Positions 1 to 5,437 of a stretch of DNA of 5,437 nt are shown piece by piece. The notes below the pieces were generated by a model. It was not told the DNA's origin and made no database searches. It worked only from the letters and a program-made list of their open reading frames with translations. The stretch spans positions 1 to 5,437 of the forward strand of contig CAYSEZ010000072.1 in assembly GCA_964430375.1 (NCBI GenBank), read 5' to 3'. Numbering within the stretch: position 1 is the stretch's first letter; each line of letters opens with the position of its first letter. Source of the DNA: HGM10836 sp964430375 (GTDB lineage: Bacteria; Bacillota_I; Bacilli_A; RF39; UBA660). The position numbers and the translations under genes are program-made.

Positions 1-665
1 TAGTTAATCGTTCTAACTAATTTTTTTATTTCTAATTTATTTTTTATTTTTTTTAATATATATTTATTAGATAAGTTATTATTTATTCTAATTAATTTGT
101 CTTTTTCTTTAACTAAGTAGTTTATAAATATATCATTTTTATTATTTAATAAAATAGGACCATATTTTAAACTAAATTTATTATACTTTTTATAACCTTT
201 TTTAAATAAAATAATGGGATAATACTTATTATTTTCAAATACTATTTTTTCATTTTCAATATAATAACCATTATTTATAAAAGTTTTTCTTAATTTATAA
301 TAATCATTATTTGAAGATATAATAATATTATCTATATTATTTAGTTTACTTTTATCTTTAAATATAATGCCTAATATATTAGAAGTACCCATACCTGATA
401 TTACAATAGTATTTATATTACTTGTAATATTTTCTATACCATTAGAAAGTGTTAATATAATTTTATTTTCTAAGTTATATTTTATTAAATTTTCTTTTGC
501 ACTTTCTAGTGGTTTTTCATTAATATCACTTGCTATGATAGAGATGTTTTTTTTATTTTGATATAAATATATATCAAGTAATGCATGATCACAACCTACA
601 TCAATTATATTACTATTATTAGGTACAAAAGAAGAGACTTCTTTTAGTCTATTTGATATTTTCAT
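1..665 (-). CDS. trmK: tRNA (adenine(22)-N1)-methyltransferase TrmK, 3' end at or beyond window edge
   Basis: Reading the minus strand from ATG at 665 gives 221 open residues with no stop, so the gene ends at or just beyond the left edge. The family methylates N1 of A22 in certain tRNAs using S-adenosylmethionine, in the cytoplasm. The SAM-binding Rossmann fold is visible: DVGCDHALLDIYL at residues 22-34, ASDINEKPLESAKENL at 45-60, and VISGMG at 88-93. LRKTFINNGYYI at about 126-137 followed by E140 and KYYPIILF at 148-155 matches the conserved later part of the fold. A Lys/Asn/Ile-rich tail resembles the helical C-terminal domain. The visible length is close to the roughly 230 residues usual for the family. 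The start ATG shares one base with the sigA stop (TAATG), and position directly after sigA is the order known in Bacillus. Odd points: the usual GMGG is GMGT here, and the family QPN-like stretch reads SSSN. The family call is firm; the exact tRNA targets are inferred. Confidence 0.88.
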   Translation of the reverse strand, partial: MKISNRLKEVSSFVPNNSNIIDVGCDHALLDIYLYQNKKNISIIASDINEKPLESAKENLIKYNLENKIILTLSNGIENITSNINTIVISGMGTSNILGIIFKDKSKLNNIDNIIISSNNDYYKLRKTFINNGYYIENEKIVFENNKYYPIILFKKGYKKYNKFSLKYGPILLNNKNDIFINYLVKEKDKLIRINNNLSNKYILKKIKNKLEIKKLVRTIN

Positions 666-686
666 TAGTCGTTTAAGAAGTCCTTT
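663..686 (-). promoter_or_regulatory. sigA-trmK stop/start coupling site
   Basis: The sigA stop and trmK start form TAATG with one shared base (665). The nearest ribosome-binding-like sequence, AAAGGA (686-681), is 15 bases before the ATG, which is longer than usual. This suggests that trmK is mainly translated by ribosomes that have just finished sigA. That mechanism is inferred from the layout. Confidence 0.55.
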
Positions 687-1747
687 AATTTTTTACTTCT
701 AGAAGGATGACGCATTTTTCTTAAAGCTTTTGCTTCAATTTGTCTTATTCTTTCTCTTGTTACTCCGAATATTTGTCCTACTTCTTCTAGAGTACGACAT
801 TGTCCATCTTCTAGTCCGAATCTTAGTTTTAATACTTTTTCTTCTCTTTCAGTTAAAGTAAGAAGTACAGTATCAAGTTCCTCTTTTAAAAGTTCACTGG
901 TTGCATATTCTTCTGGAGACATCATTCTTTCATCTGGGACAAAATCTCCTAAGTGTGAATCATCTTCTTCACCAATTGGAGTTTCAAGTGATACAGGATC
1001 TAAAGATATTTTAAGTATTTCTCTTACTTTATCCTCACTTAAATTCATTTTCTTAGCAAGTTCACTTTCAGTTGGTTCTCTATTTAATTCTTGTGTTAAA
1101 TTTCTTTGGATTCTAGAAAGTTTATTAATTGTTTCAACCATGTGGACTGGTACTCTAATGGTTCTAGCTTGATCTGCGATTGCACGAGTTATAGCCTGTC
1201 TTATCCACCATGTTGCATAAGTACTAAATTTATAACCTTTCGCAGGGTTAAATTTTTCTACTGCTTTCATTAAACCAATATTACCTTCTTGAATTAAATC
1301 AAGAAAAGCCATACCACGTCCAACATATCTTTTTGCAATAGATACTACTAAACGAAGATTAGATTCTGCAAGTATTCTTTTAGCTTCTTCATTACCTTCT
1401 TCAGCTTGTAATGCATACTCATATTCTTCTTCTGAAGTAAGTAGATTTATTCTACCTATTTCTTTTAAATACATTCTTACTGGATCATTAATCTTAATAT
1501 CTTTATTATTAGATACTTCTTCAATTATATCTCCACCATCATCTTCATCTTCATCTTCTTGATCAACTGTTACAATTTCAATATTATTTTGAACAAACAT
1601 ATTATAAAGTTCATCTAAAGCATCACTATCTGGTTCAATACCTTTTAATTCTTCAGCAATTTGTTCAAAACTTATTTGTTTTGTTTTTAAACCTATTTCT
1701 AATAATTTTGCTTTTCTTTCTTCAAAAGACTTAATTTCATTAATCAT
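665..1747 (-). CDS. rpoD: Primary (housekeeping) RNA polymerase sigma factor SigA/RpoD
   Basis: Group 1 sigma-70 factor of 360 residues that binds core RNA polymerase and recognises -35/-10 promoters; B. subtilis SigA is 371. Residues 1-60 look like region 1.1, followed by an acidic linker (VDQEDEDEDDGGD, 61-73). Region 1.2 starts at DPVRMYLKEIGRI (88-100). Region 2 covers about 119-200, including NLRLVVSIAKRYVGRG (130-145), DLIQEGNIGLMKAVEKF (150-166) and the -10 reading and melting segment YKFSTYATWWIRQAI (172-186). Region 3 is about 201-270. Region 4 ends with the -35 helix-turn-helix GVTRERIRQIEAKALRKMRH (328-347). Start choice: an ATG at 1756 is also in frame, but the AGGAG at 1757-1761 abuts it with no spacer. 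The same AGGAG lies 9 bases before the ATG at 1747, so 1747 is preferred; the longer form would add MSL. The start lies inside the end of dnaG (8-base overlap), implying operon transcription and translational coupling. A mild oddity is DGQCRTLEEVG, where Gln-Cys replaces the more usual Arg-Thr. Confidence 0.97.
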   Translation of the reverse strand: MINEIKSFEERKAKLLEIGLKTKQISFEQIAEELKGIEPDSDALDELYNMFVQNNIEIVTVDQEDEDEDDGGDIIEEVSNNKDIKINDPVRMYLKEIGRINLLTSEEEYEYALQAEEGNEEAKRILAESNLRLVVSIAKRYVGRGMAFLDLIQEGNIGLMKAVEKFNPAKGYKFSTYATWWIRQAITRAIADQARTIRVPVHMVETINKLSRIQRNLTQELNREPTESELAKKMNLSEDKVREILKISLDPVSLETPIGEEDDSHLGDFVPDERMMSPEEYATSELLKEELDTVLLTLTEREEKVLKLRFGLEDGQCRTLEEVGQIFGVTRERIRQIEAKALRKMRHPSRSKKLKDFLND

Positions 1748-3461
1748 TAGACTCATCTCCTACTTTTAATACCATTATTCTTTCTGCAAGTAATATTTGT
1801 TTTTCAATATCAGATTCTTCTTTTAACATCTTATTTAACCTTTTTATTTCTTGGTTCTTATTATAATCTTTAATTACTTTAATATACTCATTAATTACAG
1901 AAAAATTAATTTCATCATTTACTTGATATTTTAATGCTTCTTTTAATACATTTTCTAAATCAGGTTTATCATTTAAACTAGTAATAAAATCTGCGATAAG
2001 AAGGTTTCCATGTTTTTTATAATAATAAATAATTTCATTAGCAAGGAATCTAGCTTCTTTATATGGCATATAGTTTAATTTAGTTTCATATATTTTACAA
2101 ACTTCATAACTATTTAACATATAATTTAATAATTCATAAGTTGCTTTTTCATATTTATTTATTTTTTTACTTGGAACTTCTTTTTTTAACGTTTCAATTT
2201 TACTACATTTTTTAACATTTTGCAACTTTTTTTTAAGTATTTCTGGATCAATATTAAATTCTAGGGCTATTTTTGATAAAATTAGCTCTTGTTTTACTAA
2301 ATCTTCTTCATTTTTTATCTCATTTATTACTTCATTTATATATTCAGCTTTTTCATCTATATTTGTTAAATCTTTACCATCTTTTAAGTATTTAATTTTA
2401 AAATCACTAAATGATAAAGGGTTATTATATAAAGAAATATATTTATCCTTACCATAATTTAATATAAATTCATCAGGATCTAAACCATCATTTAATTTTA
2501 TTACAAAAACATTAAATCCATTGTTTTCTAAATCTTTGCCTACATTATAAATTGCTTTTTGTCCAGGATCATCTCCATCTAAAGATAAATATATATTAGT
2601 ACTTAATCTTTTTAATAAAGATATTTGTTCTTTAGTTAGTGATGTACCCATAAGTGCAACAGTGTTTTTAATACCTACTGAATAAAGTCTTATTACATCC
2701 ATAAAGCCTTCGACTAATATAAGTTTTTTAGATAATCTTACACTATCTTTAGCATTATAATAATTATATAAGTTTTCTCCTTTTTTAAAGATAATAGTTT
2801 CTTTGGTATTAATATATTTTGAAGAACTAGTTGTATTATATATTCTACCTGAAAAACCTACTACTTTGTTTGATGAATCAAATAAAGGGAACATTATTCT
2901 ATTAATATATAAATCATTACCGTTAGAACCTAATCCTAAATCTTCAATTTCTTTGTTAGTATAACCTTTATTATTTAATATTTTAGTTAAACTAGTTCTA
3001 TCAGAAGTAGATAAACCTATTTTAAAAGTTTTTATTATTTCTTCATTTATTCCTCTTTTAAATAAGTATTCTTTAGCACTTTTTCCATATGAAGAATTCA
3101 AGTTATTTTGATACATTTTTAAAGATAATTCATACATATTATAATATTTATCATATTTATTAGTACTTTTTATAGTTTTATTATCATAATTAATACCTGC
3201 TTTCTTAGCAAGTAGTGATACTGCTTCTTTAAAATCTATGTGTTCGTAATCCATTACAAAGTTAAATACATTACCACTTGCTCCACAAGAAAAGCATTTA
3301 TATATTTGTTTTTCTTTAGATACACTCATACTAGGATTAGTATCATTATGAAAAGGACAAACACCAAAATAGTTTTTACCTTTTTTAGTTAGAGGTATAT
3401 AAGATGATATAATGTCTACTATATCACTAGCACTTCTTATTTCATTTATTTTATTATCCAC
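1740..3461 (-). CDS. dnaG: DNA primase DnaG
   Basis: Synthesises the short RNA primers used at the replication fork and works with the replicative helicase. It has 573 residues, slightly shorter than B. subtilis DnaG (about 603). The N-terminal zinc-binding domain has C35-x2-H38 and C56-x2-C59 (CPFH ... CFSC). The polymerase domain shows RIMFPLFDSSNKVVGFSGR (188-206) and KYINTKETIIFKKGENLYN (215-233). The Toprim metal site is LVEGFMD with E251, then LSLDGDDPG with D295 and D297; all three acidic residues are intact. From about 435 to the end is a divergent helical region consistent with the helicase-binding domain (ELLNYMLN ... EIIYYYKKHG ... FITSL). The start is GTG, chosen because AAAGAGGTGAT lies just upstream and the zinc domain follows at the normal distance. 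A promoter sits directly in front, so dnaG is probably the first gene of the operon with sigA and trmK. rpsU, often found just before dnaG in other bacteria, is absent here. Confidence 0.97.
   Translation of the reverse strand: MDNKINEIRSASDIVDIISSYIPLTKKGKNYFGVCPFHNDTNPSMSVSKEKQIYKCFSCGASGNVFNFVMDYEHIDFKEAVSLLAKKAGINYDNKTIKSTNKYDKYYNMYELSLKMYQNNLNSSYGKSAKEYLFKRGINEEIIKTFKIGLSTSDRTSLTKILNNKGYTNKEIEDLGLGSNGNDLYINRIMFPLFDSSNKVVGFSGRIYNTTSSSKYINTKETIIFKKGENLYNYYNAKDSVRLSKKLILVEGFMDVIRLYSVGIKNTVALMGTSLTKEQISLLKRLSTNIYLSLDGDDPGQKAIYNVGKDLENNGFNVFVIKLNDGLDPDEFILNYGKDKYISLYNNPLSFSDFKIKYLKDGKDLTNIDEKAEYINEVINEIKNEEDLVKQELILSKIALEFNIDPEILKKKLQNVKKCSKIETLKKEVPSKKINKYEKATYELLNYMLNSYEVCKIYETKLNYMPYKEARFLANEIIYYYKKHGNLLIADFITSLNDKPDLENVLKEALKYQVNDEINFSVINEYIKVIKDYNKNQEIKRLNKMLKEESDIEKQILLAERIMVLKVGDESND
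1757..1761 (-). promoter_or_regulatory. Ribosome binding site of sigA, inside the end of dnaG
   Basis: AGGAG lies in the last codons of dnaG. It leaves 9 bases to the ATG at 1747 but none to the ATG at 1756, so it decides for the shorter sigma factor. Its position makes sigA translation likely to depend on ribosomes finishing dnaG. Confidence 0.75.
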
Positions 3462-3464
3462 TAT

Positions 3465-3475
3465 ATCACCTCTTT
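3465..3475 (-). promoter_or_regulatory. Ribosome binding site of dnaG
   Basis: The minus strand reads AAAGAGGTGAT just before the GTG at 3461-3459. It is an extended complement to the 16S rRNA 3' end at a normal distance. It decides in favour of the GTG start, as no nearby in-frame ATG competes. Confidence 0.85.
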
Positions 3476-3486
3476 AATCATATAAT

Positions 3487-3514
3487 ATTATACTACAAAA
3501 TATTTATAAGTAAA
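3487..3514 (-). promoter_or_regulatory. Sigma-A type promoter of dnaG-sigA-trmK
   Basis: A perfect -10 TATAAT (3492-3487) lies 16 bases after a TTTACT -35 element (3514-3509), which matches 4 of 6 consensus positions. Transcription would begin near 3480, leaving a leader of only about 19 bases that is almost entirely ribosome binding site. The -35 element overlaps the T run of the preceding terminator. The start point is inferred from spacing. An internal promoter elsewhere in the operon is not excluded. Confidence 0.7.
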
Positions 3515-3543
3515 GAAAAAGAAAGCATTTTTAAAATGATTTC
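3512..3543 (-). terminator. Intrinsic terminator of the surface protein gene
   Basis: Eleven bases after the surface protein stop, the minus strand has an inverted repeat: arms 3533-3543 and 3521-3531 match at 10 of 11 positions. A T-rich run, TTTTTCTTT, follows on the minus strand (3520-3512). The stem is AT-rich and its innermost pairs would open into a loop, so efficiency may be modest. Position and strand fit termination before dnaG. The plus strand lacks a comparable T run after the hairpin. Confidence 0.7.
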
Positions 3544-3554
3544 TTTATATAGGT

Positions 3555-5437
3555 TTATTCTACTATGTAGGGAGAATTTGGTTCTCCTGTACCACTAGTG
3601 AATGTTGTGCCTAGTTTTAAGGAGATAGAAGGTCGGACACCGAAAGAATAATCAGAATAAAAATCATTTAATTCCCCCGCAGAAATAATTCCCCCAATAC
3701 TTCCAAAACCAGCCCAACCAAACGGTGATAAAAGCCAAGAAACTTTTCCATCATTTAAATAGTGTGTATATGTTTTTATTCCGGAATTGAATGTTGCTCC
3801 AGCTAGATTTATTTCTTCATATGTTAATAATCCTACTGGATATGTTAATGCGTTATTCCCATACCCAGTTGTTCCACCATTAGACACACTTAAACTAAAT
3901 CTATCATTTATATTTGAACACTCTAAACTTTTTGTTCCGTTTATTGCACTTACAACTGTTGCATGACCAGAATAACCCTTTGATGTTGCATCCTTACTAT
4001 ACATAGCACCATTCCCAAAATAATAATCATCTACAACAATTTCTTCTTCTAGATATGTCCTATCATTGCAGAATATTGTATTTTCAAGATTTTTTGTATA
4101 ACTTGTTAAGTTTTCACTATACCAACTATCTATTGCCTTTTTTATTGTGCTATCATTTGTATTGGTAAACATTTTTGTTTTTGCACTTTCTAGATCATCT
4201 CCATTTGTAAAGGTTAGATAATATATTTCTTCATCATCAAAGTATGTTATATAATATACACTTTCACATTTACCTGTATTATTCAAACATGTATAGTGGT
4301 GTCCATTTGCTATTTCATCTTTTTCTGTAATAATACTTTTTTGAATTGTGCCCTTTAACGTGTATGTTCCATTAGAATATTCTATGTCATTTCCATATAC
4401 ATATGTCGCTATTTCTGTTTTTTTTGTTGTCGCTTCATTGTTCATCAAACTATCATATGTTTCTCCATTTGACATCGATACATAATAATACCATCCGCTA
4501 TATGTTTTTACTATATATCTAATTGTTGAGCAGCTGCTACCGTAATTAGAACATACATAATATCCTTCATATTCACTATAATTATTAACATATGTTGATT
4601 GTGTTATACTTGTATAATCTGTTATTGTATATGTTCCGTTAGAATATGTTACTGTTTTTCCTCCACCTATTGTACCGTCTACCGATTGATAAGTTTTTGA
4701 TTTTCCCGCTAAAGCATACCAATATAGCTCTAATTCATCATATTCATATCTTTCTCCATACATATAACCTACATCTGCCGGAGAACTATTACTACTATTG
4801 AATTTACTTGTTGATGATAGTCGACTTGCAGTACCTGTATTATCACATGTTCCATCTGTTGGTACTCCATTATAAATTAATTTAGTTCCTCCAGTTGATG
4901 TTGTTCTGACTATTTTCCAACACATATTAGCAAATAACACATTATTATTATCTATATTACCTCTGTAGTAATATATCGGATAACTTCCTCCGTTATCATC
5001 TGTTCCATCGTATAGGAATACTCCGTTATCTCCACTATTGTATGTTTCTCCTTTTGATACTACCCCAGAATCTGCGATTATATCATATGATAAAGCCCCT
5101 AATTCAATAATTCCTATTAAAGTATATCCTGCATATGTTCCTCCAGTACATAAATCATTCGATTCAGTTTCACTTAATCCTAAATCACTATTTACTAATG
5201 AAGTAGTACAACTATTTATCTGTTCTTGTGTTGGACTTTCATTCATTGTATATTCAGTTATATTTGCGTCATTTACATATTTATAATCTATATTCATTGT
5301 TTGTACTTGATTTTCAATTACACTATTTAATGTACCTTCATCAAAATATATATGTTCAAACTCTTCATCGCTTGTTACATTAACTCTAAATTTATATTCA
5401 TATCTATTATCTTCATTCCAATTAGATGCATCTGTAT
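3555..5437 (-). CDS. Large predicted surface/secreted protein with tandem Cys-pair modules, 5' end outside window
   Basis: The frame is open from the stop at 3555-3557 through the right edge, giving at least 626 residues; residue 1 here is the codon at 5433-5435. The ATG at 5297 (residue 47) has no ribosome binding site before it and in-frame coding continues upstream, so it is internal. The protein is rich in Tyr, Ser, Thr, Asn and Gly. It has ten cysteines (76, 96, 172, 197, 295, 302, 383, 390, 456, 506), an even number that suits disulfides outside the cell. Visible parts: NNNVLFANMCWKIVRTTSTG (163-182), two tandem modules (264-352 and 353-439), and a C-terminal stretch with LTYPVGLLTYEEI (530-542), WLLSPFGW (567-574) and GVRPSISLKL (599-608). 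The W-LSP ... VRP pattern recalls the DUF6273-type domain of Firmicutes surface proteins, from memory only. It ends without an LPXTG motif or membrane segment; any signal peptide or anchor would be at the unseen N-terminus. A terminator follows, so it is not clearly co-transcribed with dnaG. No enzymatic residues are recognised; the function is unknown. Confidence 0.85.
   Translation of the reverse strand, partial: TDASNWNEDNRYEYKFRVNVTSDEEFEHIYFDEGTLNSVIENQVQTMNIDYKYVNDANITEYTMNESPTQEQINSCTTSLVNSDLGLSETESNDLCTGGTYAGYTLIGIIELGALSYDIIADSGVVSKGETYNSGDNGVFLYDGTDDNGGSYPIYYYRGNIDNNNVLFANMCWKIVRTTSTGGTKLIYNGVPTDGTCDNTGTASRLSSTSKFNSSNSSPADVGYMYGERYEYDELELYWYALAGKSKTYQSVDGTIGGGKTVTYSNGTYTITDYTSITQSTYVNNYSEYEGYYVCSNYGSSCSTIRYIVKTYSGWYYYVSMSNGETYDSLMNNEATTKKTEIATYVYGNDIEYSNGTYTLKGTIQKSIITEKDEIANGHHYTCLNNTGKCESVYYITYFDDEEIYYLTFTNGDDLESAKTKMFTNTNDSTIKKAIDSWYSENLTSYTKNLENTIFCNDRTYLEEEIVVDDYYFGNGAMYSKDATSKGYSGHATVVSAINGTKSLECSNINDRFSLSVSNGGTTGYGNNALTYPVGLLTYEEINLAGATFNSGIKTYTHYLNDGKVSWLLSPFGWAGFGSIGGIISAGELNDFYSDYSFGVRPSISLKLGTTFTSGTGEPNSPYIVE
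3571..3587 (-). repeat. Small perfect inverted repeat in the 3' end of the surface protein gene
   Basis: GGAGAA and TTCTCC form six perfect pairs around a five-base loop, inside the codons for the last residues of the protein. No T run follows, so it is not a typical intrinsic terminator. It could protect the mRNA 3' end or be chance. Confidence 0.35.
4119..4379 (-). repeat. Module B of a tandem protein repeat in the surface protein
   Basis: Second copy (residues 353-439). It opens with YSNGTYTLKG and has C383-x6-C390 followed by VYYITY. It then carries IYYLTFTNGDDLESAKTKM and closes with STIKKAIDSWY. Each element lines up in order and spacing with module A: Cys 30 residues from the opening Tyr here versus 31 in A, then a beta-like Tyr run, a NG turn and a closing helix-like segment. 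After this copy the protein returns to the host domain (LTSYTKNLENTIFCNDR). Confidence 0.75.
4380..4646 (-). repeat. Module A of a tandem protein repeat in the surface protein
   Basis: First copy (residues 264-352 of the visible protein). It opens with YSNGTYTITDY, has C295-x6-C302 followed by IRYIV, then YYYVSMSNGETYDSLM and a closing KKTEIATYV. The start matches that of the next module at exactly 89 codons' distance. At DNA level the opening segment (4627-4647) agrees with 4360-4380 at 19 of 21 bases, while the rest has diverged. This points to an old duplication with a conserved start. Confidence 0.75.

Noticed and set aside
1..60. Poly-T/A rich stretch resembling a terminator tract
   Set aside because: It is the Lys/Ile/Asn-codon-rich end of trmK and no stem precedes it.
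367..561. Plus-strand open frame of 64 codons
   Set aside because: It lies entirely opposite the well-supported trmK frame, has no ribosome binding site and encodes a low-complexity hydrophobic shadow.
3584..3588. AGGAG on the minus strand near the end of the surface gene
   Set aside because: No start codon follows at a suitable distance, and the sequence is part of the small inverted repeat.
4119..4646. CRISPR-like or phase-variation repeat
   Set aside because: There are only two diverged copies inside one reading frame. Only short segments match at DNA level, with no spacers and no simple-sequence tract.
5038..5286. Plus-strand open frame of 82 codons
   Set aside because: It is antisense to the surface protein, whose protein sequence is coherent through this region; there is no ribosome binding site or recognisable motif.
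665..5437. Mycoplasma-type code with TGA as Trp
   Set aside because: Trp codons checked in sigA and the surface gene are TGG, and all frames read cleanly with the standard bacterial code.

Overview
The window is very AT-rich and densely coded, and every gene supported here lies on the minus strand. It reads right to left as a large partial surface-type protein, then dnaG, rpoD/sigA and trmK. The gene order dnaG-sigA-trmK, the Bacillus-like primary sigma factor, the AGGAG-type ribosome binding sites and the standard genetic code (Trp is TGG and no in-frame TGA is read through) point to a low-GC Firmicutes/Bacilli relative. The surface protein resembles, from memory, predicted secreted proteins of uncultured gut Bacilli (RF39- or Erysipelotrichia-like lineages). 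That placement is an inference, not a search result.

Layout: 1-665 holds a tRNA adenine-N1 methyltransferase (TrmK) gene whose end touches or crosses the left edge. 665-1747 is the primary sigma factor and 1740-3461 is DNA primase. The three genes are packed with overlaps (8 bases for dnaG/sigA, 1 base for sigA/trmK) and form a macromolecular-synthesis operon. The only clear intergenic gap is 3462-3554. Within its 93 bases it packs an intrinsic terminator for the upstream gene, a sigma-A type promoter for dnaG and the dnaG ribosome binding site. 3555-5437 is the 3' part of a large Tyr/Ser/Thr/Asn-rich, ten-cysteine protein whose reading frame stays open through the right edge.

The housekeeping genes work together in a general sense: primase starts DNA replication, sigma-A directs housekeeping transcription and TrmK modifies tRNA. 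The surface protein is a separate transcription unit that happens to sit upstream. Its most interesting feature is a diverged tandem duplication of an approximately 89-residue module, each copy with a conserved C-x6-C pair, apparently inserted into a larger host domain. I see no RNA gene, CRISPR array, insertion sequence or integrase. I found no convincing new multi-gene system; the modular surface protein is the best lead.
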